From Immersiella caudata (Eukaryota; Ascomycota; Sordariomycetes; Sordariales; Lasiosphaeriaceae): a DNA stretch of 64,000 nt. The translations under genes and the position numbers were made by a program. The first letter of the stretch is position 1; each line of letters begins with the position of its first letter. Shown one piece after another: positions 32,900-44,838 of this stretch. The notes below the pieces were generated by a model that saw only the letters and a program-made list of their open reading frames with translations, searched no databases and had not been told where the DNA came from. The stretch covers positions 3,987,501 through 4,051,500 of the forward strand of contig JAULSU010000005.1 of the NCBI GenBank assembly GCA_030512335.1, written 5' to 3'.

Positions 32900-34796
32900 T
32901 CATGATCTTTTCCGGCGCTTCCCTTTTATAGCAAGGTAGCAGTTGCGGAGGAACTGCCGTTCGGAGAGCATCCTTTGCTGAAGTTAGCACCATGTCATAG
33001 ATCGGTTAGAACAATGCAACGGGTTGAAGACAGACTCACAGTAAAAACACAAATGGCAACGCAACGGTCGCGACCCGGACCAGTTCCACAATCGCCTGTG
33101 TGGCGCCTGGCGCTGTGTCCCAGGTGACGTGCGTGATCCGCTTGACCAGCTGTGAGGAGATGATCGCCGCAAGCACACCAAGCGGATCAGGCATGAGGTC
33201 AAGCAGCTCAAACTCCACTCCCAACCTCCCGAAGTAGGCTCGGATGAAGGCCAAGCACCACAGTATGCGACAGAGCATGTTAATGCTGTTTGCCGCGACA
33301 AGGCCAATAGCTCCCATGTCCAGAACCCGAAGGAAGACGAACCCAGCACCGGCGAACCCAGCTGAGAAGGCGCCCATCCAGAGTGACTGCCAGTGTACTT
33401 CCCTCTCGATGGCCACGGAAGCAACGAACGCTTCAGTCACGCCGTTGACTGCTAACAGGGGGATGTACCACATGTAAGCAGCGAGACAAGCGCCGGCGCC
33501 GGAGTTCACCCACACCGGTCCGGCGACGACGGAGAGGAGGAGCGGGGCGGCGGTGGGGCCCAGGGTGACGATGACAAGGGAGAGAAGGGCGTAGACTTTT
33601 AATATGGCGCGGAGGTCGGCGCTGGCATTGCGGGCGGCGATGATGTGGGCGGGGGCTTTCTTCTTCTTTTTCTTGGGCTTCCATTTGCCGGAATCGTCCG
33701 AGTCGGACGAGTCAGTGGAGGGGGGATCCTCGAGGGGCAGGGTTGCCACGACGGGGGCGAGAAGGTGGCTGAAGTAGCTGCGGCTGGATTCTTCGATGGG
33801 CTGGAAGAGGAGGCGGGCGACGAGGCCGCCGTAATTGTTGGCGAGAGCGTAGACGCCTTGGGCAGTGGAGTTTGAGAAGATGCTGACCATGAAGGTGTCG
33901 CCTTGGGTGAGGATGTGCTTGAGGACGCTTTGGGCGGCCATGCTGGACGCGAGCTGGAGGGTCGGGCGGTAGAAGTACTGGAGGACGAATTCGTTGGGCT
34001 TTGTGGTAGGGGCTTGTTCTGGGCCTTTCTCGCTGCTCTGCGCCTTACGGGTAGCAAAGGGCCCAATGGGTTCCAGAGGCTTGGGGAACAGCGAGAAGCC
34101 TTCGCGCTTTGCGAGCCCAGAGCCATACCAGGAGTAGACAACCAGGAGTCCAGTGCCGTAGCTCAACTGTCCCATGGCAAACGGCAAAACACCAAGCTCG
34201 AGACCCTGAAGAGCGCCCCATACCGCGACGCCAAGGGTCACGGTGCAGCGGGCAAAGGTGGCGACAGCTTCTGCGGTTGCGCGCGTCCCGAACTGCAGAC
34301 GAGCCTGCATCACCACGAATGCCGGTTCAGAAAGGAGTTCCACAACCGAGGCGACGCTATAGAGATACAGCGAAAGAACCAAATAGGGCGTCGAGTCAAG
34401 TGTCGCGGCGCTCAGAGATCCAAGGTAAAGCCGGCCGAAAAGCGCGGCAAGCGGGACGCCGAGCGCGATGGCCAGGGTCCCGAGGTTGACGGCGGCTTGC
34501 GCTGATCGGTTGGCCTCGCCATTGTCGCTTCCCGTGTCCTGCCGCTGGATGGCAACGCGCAAACTTTCGCGCGCAAAGAAAATAACCGACAAGTAGTACA
34601 CCTCCAGTTGGGTTGCGACACCGAGGAGCTGGGCGGTCAGGAAGCGCAGCAGCAGCTGGTTGGCGATAAAGGTCACTGCGCGAGAAACGACCTGCAGCAA
34701 GATCAGGAGCGAGGCCCCCCGCGCCGCCCGCGCACCGTTGTCCCTGTCGGGGTTGACGGTGGGCAGCGCGCTCTCCGTCCCATCTTGAGAGGCCAT
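32900..34796 (-). CDS. RFT1: RFT1, dolichol-linked oligosaccharide flippase-associated protein, 609 aa
   Basis: Two exons on the minus strand, 33040-34796 and 32900-32972, with a 67-bp intron. It is a polytopic membrane protein of the Rft1 family: RGASLLILLQVVSRAVTFIANQLLLRFL at the N-terminus, then VYYLSVIFFARESLRVAIQR, and the central QGVYALANNYGGLVARLLFQPIEESSR with multiple hydrophobic segments. It acts in the endoplasmic reticulum in N-glycosylation, where Man5GlcNAc2-PP-dolichol must face the lumen; whether Rft1 itself flips the lipid is debated. The loop between about residues 335 and 385 has an acidic run and a KPKKKKKK stretch. The last exon (LSERQFLRNCYLAIKGKRR) resembles the conserved cytosolic tail and supports splicing over the in-frame TGA reached without it. 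Confidence 0.9.
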
Positions 34797-36463
34797 TCGC
34801 CTGGCGGGATGCCCTTGTCGAGCGAGGCACAGATGCGATGTCGCGATGTGAAATAACGCGGGAGTTGAGGTGTCGTCCAGCTGGAGCGGTGGTGGCGGCT
34901 GTCAATGTGGGCCGCCACGTGGCAAAAGTTGCACGCATAACCCTGAACAAAGAGGAGAACCATCACCTCCACGACTCGCACCTGAGGCTGAAAGAACAGT
35001 AGGTAGTGAGCAATGGTTATCTATCGTAATTCTTGACATTCAGGATGCACATTAAATAATATGCACATCCAATGGTAGGAAAGTCAGAGAGCCGCGGAGA
35101 TTGGGGATCCTCATACATAACCCTGATTGACCAGTTCCAACTCGACAGCACAGCGTCTCATGGCTCAAACTCGAGAGTGCTGAATAGGATGAGGGCAGAT
35201 ACCAGTGTATTTTATACCCTGTCTGCGCTATGCTATCTCCAGTCACACTTTAGCGATGCCGTGATGGTGCTGTTTGTTTCGAGGATGTCGTGATCGGTCA
35301 GTTCCCGGCTCCTGTAGGCGGTAGAACTTCTCCAGTTTGTGGCCTTAAATTTGTGGTGGCCCTGTGCGTGGAACAGATTTCTGATTACAGCGTACTTTTA
35401 CTTGATGACTGTTCGAGATGCCTTCGTTGCAGATGCTCCAGGGAAGTCCTATGCTCTCCTATGAGGGAGGTATCCTCGACAGCTCGAGGACCGCTGCCAT
35501 CGACTGACCTCTCGTTCCAGCATCCGTGGAATATAGCACGCACGTTATCGAGGTCTGCATCATGGATTTGACGATGGCGTGATTTTGATCGTAGATTTGC
35601 AGCAGTAACTTGGGGAAACAGAGTCGTACCTGTCCCGGATTTCTCAGCTCTCAACCTGTGATCTACAGCTGGACCCTCGGCCTTGCTACCTAGGATCGCC
35701 GGCACTAGAGTGCAAACTCAGCTCCGAAGCCTTTGCTCTAATGTAACCACTGGCATCGCATCCCATTTTAACTCAATCTTTCTTTCCATCATTTGCATTT
35801 CTTACTGTTTGTTCAAACTTCGCCTGTTGTGGGGCTTGACGATTGCCCGAGCGCGTCCTCGGATTCGTCTCTTTTGCCTTGCCTCCCAACCTCAATCGGT
35901 AATCTCGACTTCCGTCCCTTTTCTCCACCAAAACTTTGATCCAGCGTCGCATTTCCCCGGCTCTTTAGTCCGATCGTACCCCCAGATCTCGGCAGCATGA
36001 TGGTCAGGTGTGGCGTGGGCGCCTGACACGCCGTCGATCATACACGGCTGGTCGGCGAAAAACTGGGTCAAACGCGGCAACCAATTCCCTCGCTCTCCAA
36101 CCTTGGGTTCCCCAAACCGCGCCTGAAGGCCCATCCCGGCACGTAGCGGTGCTCAAGCCTAGGGTCGCAAACACAATCCGAAGCGGCAACACGTTACGTC
36201 TGATGTAGAACAGCCAAGGCATTCATCCTGCCGAACTCCTTGATCAGATCGGCAATGATCAACAACCACGGGACTCTCTGACCAACTGTTCGACTTCGTA
36301 CAAAAGGGCACCCAACCTCGATTCGCTCCCAATTGCGATTCTCGTCTTCAGCCCTCGCTCATTCCAGTATTCGATTCTACACACGATCTGCGATCGTCCC
36401 GTCTTTACCACTTCTAATATTCATTTTCAACCGACCAGGCGTCGTTCATTCTCACCCATCAAA
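34797..36463. other. 1.7-kb intergenic stretch, nothing recognised
   Basis: 5' flank of RFT1 and promoter of the BAS2-like gene. Short frames only. I see no gene, RNA or repeat. Confidence 0.45.
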
Positions 36464-36822
36464 ATGGTCCGCATCACTCTCTTCGCTGTCCTGGCCTGTA
36501 AGTTTACTTCCATCTCATAGCACTCTTTGCAAAGCTAACCATGCTTACAGTCGCTGCCACCATCTACGGACAAGCCATCCCCAACCCCGCTGGTGCCCGT
36601 GACGTCGGAAACGGCCAGGGCCGCCAGTTCACCACGGGAGGTTGCGTTGCCAACGCTGATTGCCAGGAGGGCTGCTGCGCCAACAACGGCCAGGGCACCG
36701 GCATCTGCTCCGGCATCGGCGCCGAGTTCCAGAACGGCAAGCAGGGCTGCGGATTCGTCGACCCCAACGCACAAGCCGCCATCGCGGCCGCCCAGGAGCA
36801 GGTTCAGCGCCAGGGCTTCTAA
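36464..36822 (+). CDS. Small secreted Cys-rich protein, BAS2-like, 101 aa
   Basis: Two exons, 36464-36497 and 36551-36822; the 53-bp intron interrupts the signal peptide (MVRITLFAVLAFAATIYGQ). The mature protein has ARDVGNGQG, then GGCVANADCQEGCCANNGQGTGICSG and, closer to the end, GKQGCGFVD. There are six cysteines with spacing C-x4-C-x3-CC-x8-C-x12-C. This order (NVGNG-like start, TGGC, ADC, CCA, GICSG, GCGF) resembles proteins annotated as biotrophy-associated secreted protein 2 (BAS2) in Magnaporthe and Colletotrichum, from memory. If so, it is a candidate effector expressed on a plant host, but expression and target cannot be read from sequence. Confidence 0.7.
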
Positions 36823-37625
36823 GCATCTACTGGAAAGGAGGACTTCGGGTGGATCTATGTCAGGGTTGAAAAGAACATTGCACACAGTTGTACATATCAA
36901 AATGTTGGCTGGAGGGTAGGAAAGGCAGAAGTCTCTGAGACTTCTTGCGCCTGAGTTGAGGACCAGGACTGAGAGTCAGATTCCCGAGCGAGGGCTTTGG
37001 CAATGGCAACACTGAACAAAGTTTCACCCAATTTTGAGGACATTGCAATGGAGATGAACCGTGCCCTTCGCCCAATGCGAAGATTGACAGCTGCTCCGGG
37101 AGGTAGATTGTCCGGTCCGGTGGCACACTCTTGGCGAGGCCTGTAATGCCGAGTCCCTAGACTATGTGGTTAAGCCAGTAACTCGCTCAGTGACTAATGA
37201 GAGGAGAGATAAGAAGCGTAAGTTGTTTCGAAATACGCATTTACGGGCTGGGGTTTGGTACACTGTCTGAGGCTGAACTTTGAGGTCTGCGCAACGGGGA
37301 CCATCTCGCGGCTCCGTATTGTCTGCTAGGTAGCTTACTTTAACTACCTTTTCATCATCAAACAAAGACCCTGGCCTGCTACTGAGGCATACGCCACGCC
37401 AAATGATAAAGAAGGAAGGGGATCGACAGAGGATGGAGTTTACGCTGGGGCGCTGTCAAAATGACGTGACTAGAAGGTAGGTAGAACTGGGAACCCAGGG
37501 AAGCTGGAGAGGGACCGACTTTGATTCCCGTTTCGCTCAGACAACAAGGTGCCAATCACATGTATCCATATCAAGTCCATTCTTCCAACCATGTAATTGT
37601 CAGTGTACTTTTACATGCCGTTGCT
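36823..37625. other. Intergenic between convergent genes
   Basis: No feature recognised. Confidence 0.45.
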
Positions 37626-38177
37626 TTATTCCACTGGTATCGAAACAGGAGCCACCTCCTCTCTAAGTGAAAAGGAACAAACACCCCCAGCAGAACACAA
37701 CCCCCTGAGATTCTCCCATACTGAAAAGCTCGCCTGCCCGGTATGCCGTCTCCGGTCCCCAGCTTGAGGAAGAAGTAGCTGGAACGAAAGCGAGAAGTTC
37801 TGCCCTGGATTCCAGAACTTTGTGTCGGCACCCTCATTTGTTGGGAAGAAAGTAAAAGACCACATCCCGTGCAAACTCGGGATGTCAGTGCAGTTGAAGG
37901 GCTGATGGTATGGCGGTGAGCAGTAGGGGAATTTGGCGATGCATTGTGTGATCTGGATCTCAGGCCCAGTTGAGTTCAGACCGAGGTACACATTTGGATC
38001 TTGGATCTCGACGGCAATGGTGTTGAGTGGGTCATGGCATGCGGCTTCGGATCGGTATGGCAGGCCTGAGGTTGTGAGCCTGGTGATCTTCCATGGTTGG
38101 AGAGAGTCTTGGGCTTTGACACATGCAGGGGGTGCCAAGAGCATGAAGAATGAGATATACAGTTTGGGAGTGATCAT
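37626..38177 (-). CDS. Secreted Cys-containing protein of unknown function, 183 aa
   Basis: A single exon from the ATG at 38177. The signal peptide is MITPKLYISFFMLLAPPACVKA, cleaved before QDS. The mature part has regularly spaced cysteines (AACHD, TQC, PYC, NCTD, and a LCSAGGVC pair) and one or two N-glycosylation sites (NST, NCT, NFS). Hydrophobic beta-like strands (MWSFTFFP, FSLSFQLLL) suggest a beta-sandwich. I do not recognise the family. Disulfide-rich secreted proteins of this size are common among fungal effectors and wall proteins; either reading is inference. Confidence 0.65.
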   Translation of the reverse strand: MITPKLYISFFMLLAPPACVKAQDSLQPWKITRLTTSGLPYRSEAACHDPLNTIAVEIQDPNVYLGLNSTGPEIQITQCIAKFPYCSPPYHQPFNCTDIPSLHGMWSFTFFPTNEGADTKFWNPGQNFSLSFQLLLPQAGDRRRHTGQASFSVWENLRGLCSAGGVCSFSLREEVAPVSIPVE

Positions 38178-38501
38178 GTCGATGCAGTTTGTGAGCGGCC
38201 AAGACTGGGCTTAACAAAAGAACTTGTGGCGCCGAGTCAGGATGTGCAACTTCTTGTACCTATTTTATGACTCCAACAAGTGCTTCTACCCAGGTATAAC
38301 AACTAATATCAACAGTAAGACGGAGTGACTACGTCCAACAACCGAAACGTTGCGTTCGTGCACAGCCTCTCGCCAACGGGTAAATTCTACTTCAGCCTAC
38401 AATCTACATTCATGACCCGAGCGAGAAACTCAAACCTGCATGTTAAATCAATACTGCCCTAATCGACCGACCCAGCCTGCCATAGGAAATGCAAACCCAC
38501 C
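38178..38501. other. Short intergenic
   Basis: 324 bp between two minus-strand genes; includes the promoter of the secreted protein. Nothing else seen. Confidence 0.45.
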
Positions 38502-39414
38502 CTACTCCTCTTTCTTCGGCGTTCCATTCGCAAGATAGTTCATTCTGCTCGGCGTAAACCTGGTCACCAGACCATCAGGATGAGCCCGCTCTATTTGCTG
38601 CCTCTCCGTCGACTTTGCTTCCCCCCGCTTGATCCTGAGCTTCTCAAAGAAAACATATGCAGCGTAGTAAACCGCGCTCGCGTTCCCCGCTGAGGAACCA
38701 TTCTGCTTCATAAAGGCCGCATAAGACACCGACTGGATAACTTTATTGCTGTCCTCCCCATACGTGGCCTTGACGATGGCTCGCAGAAAGGCAATCTGCG
38801 TGATTCTCTGAGTGGCGAGAAGCGTACGGATCTTGGACCGGATGGTGTCGCATGTGTCGTAAATGCGAACCACGCCGTCATCTCCTTCGTCTTCCAGGCT
38901 AGGGACGCTAGAAACGTCGAGAACGTCTGAAGGGCATTCCTTGACAGCTCTGGCTTTGTTGACAGCTGCTTTCGCAACGCTTGTGAGAGGGGGAGACTCG
39001 GCTTGGGAGTTGCTGGCAGCGGGAGGGGCTAGGCTTCCATTCCCGAGGGCTTCCTTGATGACTGCCTTGGCGGCGTTCTGAATACCGGATGGTTTGATAT
39101 GTTTGATTCTGGGCTTCTTTGCGGGCGGAGGGGTGCCAAGGGCGCCAGTATCCTCTGTGGGTTTGCGCTTCTTGTCGGAGGCTCCATTGGATTTGGGCTC
39201 AGTTGAAGCCTTCTCAGCTGGCGTATCAGCTGGCTTCTGAGGTGGGGTATTCTCAGAACCGGGTTGAATTTCCTTGTCGGGATTCTTTGACTTCTGGATG
39301 ACTAGTCAGCCTTTGGGCGCGGACAACCGTCACGGTCGCAGTTTCACAGACCTGAGCGGCGAGCACCGCATTCGTGTGGGCCGTAGAGCCGAGGGGCCAT
39401 CTGATTCTGGGCAT
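38502..39414 (-). CDS. DUF7726-type protein, nuclear-like, 284 aa
   Basis: Two exons on the minus strand, 39352-39414 and 38502-39293, with a 58-bp intron. The middle (residues 25-130) is basic and proline-rich with a possible nuclear localisation signal (KKRKP and PPPAKKPRIKH). The C-terminal domain starts RIYDTCDTIRSKIRTLLAT, then QIAFLRAIVKATY, AAFMKQNG...AGNASAVYYAAYVFFEKLRIKRGE, matching the helical domain I know as DUF7726 in filamentous ascomycetes, where it can occur twice; here there is one copy. A helix-turn-helix-like or protein-binding role in the nucleus is possible. It shares a 442-bp promoter region with the divergent NACHT gene. Confidence 0.75.
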
Positions 39415-39856
39415 CGCTGTATCGTTCAATAAGAATGCCACAAGCTCCTAGGCCGGAATTTCTCGACAGACGTTGAAGCTCTCTTTTTGGGCGGACGCTC
39501 CTTGTGGGTTGTTCTTTTGCTTTTGTGGTTAGGTTGAGGAACGAGCAAACGGGCTAGATTTTGTGGGGCACTGGTGGGGTGACGTAAATTCCCGAAGTCG
39601 AGGAAGGTTTGCTCCAAGGAGCCAATCAGAGGCTGGCATTCCTACTCCTTTCAGCTCAGGGGTCACTGCAGCTCCTTCGGCCAGCGGCAGCTGAAAATGG
39701 AACAAACAAGCCCGATTTGGCTCGTGGCGCCCAAAGCTGAAGCAGGACGAGACGATGCGGCTCCGTGGGCGCGACGGGCCTAAACGCAATGGGTGGTCCC
39801 CAGGTTCTCACTTCTCAATCTCTACTCAATCTCGAGTTTCCTGAACGGTAACCAGC
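39415..39856. promoter_or_regulatory. Divergent promoter of the DUF7726 and NACHT genes
   Basis: 442 bp separate two ATGs pointing away from each other, so both genes must share this regulatory region. No motif stands out. Confidence 0.5.
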
Positions 39857-42800
39857 ATGGATCTCATTTTCAGGAGCGATGCCAAACTCAAGCCCTTGGT
39901 GCGACTGGGACTCGCTCTCTCGGCGTTTGAACAGTCGCTGGGCCATGAACGGCGCATCACGTACCAAGCGTATCGCGATCAGGCGCACAATTGCGGCCTG
40001 GACCTGGAAGCTGTCCGGATGATCACCGCCGAGATTGACTGCCAGTCCTCCCGTCCAGCCGGCACACGTCTCGCCAAGATCCTCGATGCCGCCCAGCGAA
40101 TAACTGCCCTAGGCGACGTTATGGTCGGAGGGTCGCAAAACCTTGTGGCCTGCGGGGTTTGGGCCAGTCTTCGTCTCACTCTTGTGGTTAGTCTCTCTCC
40201 GAATGTGTATGATGCACTTCTGACCTAGCTTCTAGAGCCTTTCGGCAATGAGTTCATACCGAGAGAGTGCGTCGAAGCTCTTCATGGAGATCGGCCGTTC
40301 AGCACCGAGGCATGACGCGCTCACCTTTCTTTACCCCCAATCCAAACGCCTCCAGGACGCCGTTTGGGAGTACTTTATCGTCGTTGTCCAACTTTGTCAG
40401 AATCTGCTTCAAAATGCCACAAAGAATCGCATCCGTGCGGTTGCCACCGCCATCTTCGCTGACCATGCCCTCAAAAGCATGAAGCAAGACTTGGTCCAGT
40501 GGGCTCAGATTATTGATCGGGAGGTTGCGTACCACTTGAGCGAAAATGTCAACAAGGAGGTCAAGATGAATTCTTTATCCCGGATACGAGCTGGGTTTTC
40601 AAACGAGGCAAAGGCGAGGAAAAGGGGTAGCGAGCGCCGTCTGGAGTGGCTCAAAGCTTGCTCGGGGTACAAGCACGAGCCGGCATGGGCTAGGCTCCGC
40701 CAAGAAGGGAACGCAACGTTTTTCCTGCAAGAGCCCTCATTTCAACATTTCAAGTCCCGTCAGTCAAGTTGCACTCTTCTTTGCACCGGAAGCTTCGGAG
40801 CCGGCAAATCCGTCTTGTTGGCGAACATGGTGGACGACTTGGTCTTGTCAAACCAACGCCGGGAATATATCACCGCCTACTTCTTCGTTCAGTCAGACGA
40901 TGTGCAGAGCATTACAGCCCGAGCAGTGCTAGGTTCACTAGCCCGACAGATCTTGGGATTCGCCCGAGAGAGCAGCTGGGTCAGCTCCTTGCCGGATGTT
41001 CCCTCCAACGACGTTGGGCTTGACGAAATTCTCGCTCTGCTTCGTCAAGCTCTACGCCCAAGTCAGCGAATCTTCGTTGTTCTTGATGGACTTGACGACT
41101 ACGAGGAAAACGAGAAGACATTGCTCATGGGCCACCTCAGAGAACTTCAACGGCTTTTCGACTTTCATCTCTGTGTATCTTTTAGACTTGAGGCGAATCG
41201 GGACAAATGGAAGGAATTTGACTTGCTCAACCCCGACTTGCTGCTGGAGATTCCTCACGACAACCCAGATATCTCCGCTTTCGTGCGGGTAGAGCTCGAA
41301 GCGCTAGTGGAAACCGGAGAGCTCACTTTCGGGGATCCAGCACTCGTCCGGGAGATACAAGACCGCCTGATCAAGGGGTCAGAAGGAATGTGAGTTACTT
41401 TCGACGGGTTCTAGTTGTCATGTTTTACACCGCTGACTGAGGTAGGTTCCTCTGGGTATCATTACAGCTGCGAACAATATGTCTTGAAGGAAAAGGTGGG
41501 ACAGATCAGGATATCCGTCAACTCCTCCAAACGCTCCCTAGAAGCCTACCTGAATTTTACGAAAAGATCTTGGCAAGGTGCCGCAAGCATGGCGAGAAAT
41601 ATCAACTCCGCATCCTGAAACTGCTTGCGGCCACATACAAGCCCCTCGCAGCTGAGGACCTTCGCCAATGCTTGAGCGTTGTTCCAGGCGAAATATCATG
41701 GGCCTCGGATGGCATGATCAACGATATCTTCTCCACCCTATCATGCTGCGGCGGCTTGGTGGTGGTCGACGAGCAGGAACTCACCATTCACCTAGTTCAC
41801 CCAAGCGTCCGGCAATTTCTGCTTGGCAATATGTCTGGCTCCCCCCCCTCTTCGGAATGGCGATTCTCCCTGGATGATGCGCACCGGGAGATGACCGGGA
41901 TTGTAGTCACCTACATCCACAATTTCGAAAATCGAGGCACTGTGACGCTTCATAAGGACGCAGAACCGGCCGCATCTCTGCTGCCAAACCCAGGCGCAGT
42001 CATCAAGTCGACGAAAATGGCTACCCACGGAACGTCCAAGACGGTGGTACAGATTGTTTCCAAGTTCTCCAAGATGAAGCAGCACAACAAGGCGAAGACT
42101 TCATCGGCGGTCGATATCAGCCGGGTAGCTGATGAGATAAGTCGGCGCCCACCTGGCACAATAGACGAGTTCACGTTTTTAGCATACGCTAAAGAGTACT
42201 GGCTTCTGCATTCCACAGCCATCACGCAGCATGACGCCAAAGTTTACGAGCTCTGGAAAGCTCTCACAGATATGCCGGAATACGGAAATTGTTTCCATTG
42301 GCCCAACATTGGCCAGAGACTCAAACTTGCCTACCCCAGAATCGGTATGGACTGCCTGCTCGCAATTTCACTCAAGGCTCCAGAGATCATGGTCTGGGCC
42401 ATAGTTACGTCGAACCATACGTTGCTGGATGCTCTTCTTCCAAGTCATTCTCTTCGACTACACGTCCTCAGGGACTGCTGCCGCACCATCATGGACATGT
42501 CCCCGATGCCAACGATCGATCCAAAGATGGCTACCCGGCTCTTGACAGTCAGTATTCTCGTCGGATTTCAGGGACATACTGAGTTCTTAGGATGGCTGCT
42601 TGACAACCAACCGGACCCGAGCTACGGTGGATACGGGAGCATCTACGCCGCGTTACTTGTCTCGAAGCCGGGGATCGCCCGCGTTTTACTGCGCGGCCTG
42701 CCCGAGTCATCCCAACCCCTCTCAAAAACCAGCTTGCCGCTTGTGGCTGAGGCTGTTGACCTCGGTCATGCTCCAACCGTTCGCATGCTCCTACGGCGAG

Positions 42801-43504
42801 GAGCCAACATCGAGCTACGAAGAAAAGAAGACTCGCCCCTCGAACTCGGGATCAGTCGTCTCTCCCTTGACAAAAACAACGATTTGATCAAGGTCGCCGA
42901 GCACTCCACGAGACGACTCATGGTTGTCTATTATCTCTTGAAAGGGGGCGCTGATTTCCGTCTTCTGAGATGTTGGAAACCAAGACTGAGATCAGCAGCG
43001 CGGATGTTTGAGAGTTCAACTAACCGCACCTACTTTGACTTTCTCACGCATGCACACCTCAAAATTGAGGACCTGAAAGAGGAAACAGACGGGTTGTGTG
43101 GCGCGATTGTCATTTTGACGTTCCTCATCGTCTGGTTCATCAACTGGTTGTCCCACCTCGAGGTGAAGATGCCCACACAATTGGCCACCACTGCGCAACC
43201 CCCGGCGATGCCATCGGAGTCCCCGACTCAGATACCCGGATTGCTTTTGGTCTTTGCTGTTTGGTTGCTGTTCTATGGGCATGGAGTTCTATGCACAGGG
43301 CTTCGGGCGAGGTTTGGCACGATAATCCTTGGATTTCTGCTGGTGTGCTACCTTGTTCTTCTCACCCCCGCTGTCAAGTCTTTGGTTCGTTTTCTATTTT
43401 TGGGCGTCGATTTTGGTTTCGGGAATCTTATGGCATCTGTGCTATGCATTGGGATTCTCTTTGCTGTGTTTTGGGCCAAGGGTGGCGGTGAACATTCTCG
43501 GTGA
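39857..43504 (+). CDS. NACHT/STAND NLR-like protein with ankyrin-like repeats and C-terminal membrane helices, 1180 aa
   Basis: Three exons: 39857-40186, 40236-41389, 41446-43504. The N-terminal 270 residues form the helical domain common ahead of NACHT in fungal STAND proteins (SKLFMEIGRSAPRHD, VWEYFIVVVQLCQN). The NACHT has a P-loop GSFGAGKS (about residue 295) and Walker B IFVVLDGLDDYE (about 388), followed by winged-helix-like LVHPSVRQFLL. The C-terminal third has weak ankyrin-like repeats (TVRMLLRRGANIELR, VVYYLLKGGADFR). After residue 1040 come about four hydrophobic helices (AIVILTFLIVWFINWL, LLLVFAVWLLFYG, IILGFLLVCYLVLL, VLCIGILFAVFWA). Fungal NLRs sense non-self and can trigger cell death. 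Membrane helices at the sensor end are unusual and may tether it or act as the effector. Confidence 0.85.
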
Positions 43505-44414
43505 ACAGGAATACGGGTTGGATCTTCGAGGTGTTCGGAGCTGTCTTCATGTCGAATGCATCACTTGTTCACAATGAACATCCCAAATAGGCTCGCACTT
43601 TAGCGTCGAACACCTCACTGCGTACAGGCTATTTGATGTTGCCATCTCGACACAGATGTTGCGACTGCGGCACGGCATGCCAGGATAGGAAACTTGTTCG
43701 TCGCAAGCAATCCCCTTTTGCGCGCTTCTACCTGCTGGGTGTGGAAAAGGGGCGTCAGGTGCGAGAAAGATCGACGTTCGTGAGACGCTTCCACCCGGGT
43801 CTGTGTTGTCCATTTTGGGCAATCCCCAAGCGCGGGGACGGGCGATTCAATGCAGCTCGGCGCATCGACTACCCCAGATTCCTGCGCGATCGTTCTCGCA
43901 TCCTTGGCGATCGGCAACTCGGAACATTCCCATGGCCATGGGCTCACTGTCTGTCGCTCTCTGTTGGGCTTTGGGGGAAGTGCAACCGGCGAGGATGTCC
44001 GCAGCGGATGCGAAACAGGGGTCCGTATTGGCTGGCGGCCCCCTGTCAGCGGGCTTGCTGCGACGACGATGAGTTTTGGACCGCTTTGTTCCTCGCTACG
44101 AAACTCGAGACAACCCTGACACCAGACTTCGGTCCCAGAACAGGAATGACAAGTTTGTGTTAGGTAACACACCACCATCACAGATCGGATGGCGTTCGCG
44201 GGAGATGGCAATGGTCGGACGACTGGCATTCTGGAAGTATAACTATATCGATACGCGATCTTCCATCGAACATTCCTCTTTCTCTCCCCAGCCAGTCTCA
44301 TCCAGCGTCTTTTCAGTTCTTGATTTCAACTACTTTCTCAGACCGCAGGCCGGCCCTTTCAGTTGTATATACCTCATCATAATCCATCTTTCCCCTTTCA
44401 TCAACACCGCCAAG
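43505..44414. other. Intergenic, promoter of the eight-cysteine secreted protein
   Basis: TATAA at 44238-44242 and a CT-rich leader precede the ATG at 44415. Overlapping open frames of about 175-228 codons at 43615-44301 have arginine- and serine-heavy random-looking composition and are rejected. Confidence 0.45.
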
Positions 44415-44838
44415 ATGCAGCTCTCCATCGCCACACTCCTCCTCGCTGCCGCTGGCTTCGTCTCGGCCATGCCTCAGGACAACGCGGCCATTATGGCCCG
44501 GCAGAACCAGAACCGCCCCGTCCCGAACGGCGCGTGCTGCGTCGCCAACACCAACCTCAAGCAGGACACCTGCACGGCTGCCAACGGCGAGGTTGGCCGC
44601 TGCGTCCCCGGCGGCAACAACTGTGCGTCTTCCTACAGCCTTCCTTCCTCGAGGTACATGGCTTGCTAACATGGATACAACAGGCGGTGCCTCCCTCAGC
44701 TGCGTCGGACAGAGCGGTCTCACATGCAACAACGTCCCGGAGCGCAACGCGAACCTGTGCCGCGCCAATGCTGGAAATGGACAGCTCTTTGATGGTGCTA
44801 ACCTTATTAGCTCGCTGGATCAGGCGACTGTCAACTAG
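44415..44838 (+). CDS. Small secreted protein with eight cysteines, 120 aa
   Basis: Two exons, 44415-44622 and 44684-44838; the 61-bp intron has a GCTAAC branch site. Signal peptide MQLSIATLLLAAAGFVSAM, then a short pro-part ending MAR, a possible protease site. The mature chain has CC, C, C, C, C, C, C within 60 residues (GACCVAN, DTC, GRC, NNC, LSC, LTC, NLC), an even number that could make four disulfides. The spacing does not match hydrophobins, which place CC twice. I do not know the family. Features fit a secreted effector-like or antimicrobial-type protein, without evidence for either. Confidence 0.7.

Noticed and set aside
43615..44301. Overlapping long open frames on both strands
   Set aside because: Typical of GC-rich sequence; Arg/Ser/Pro-heavy, no domain, in the promoter of a small secreted gene.
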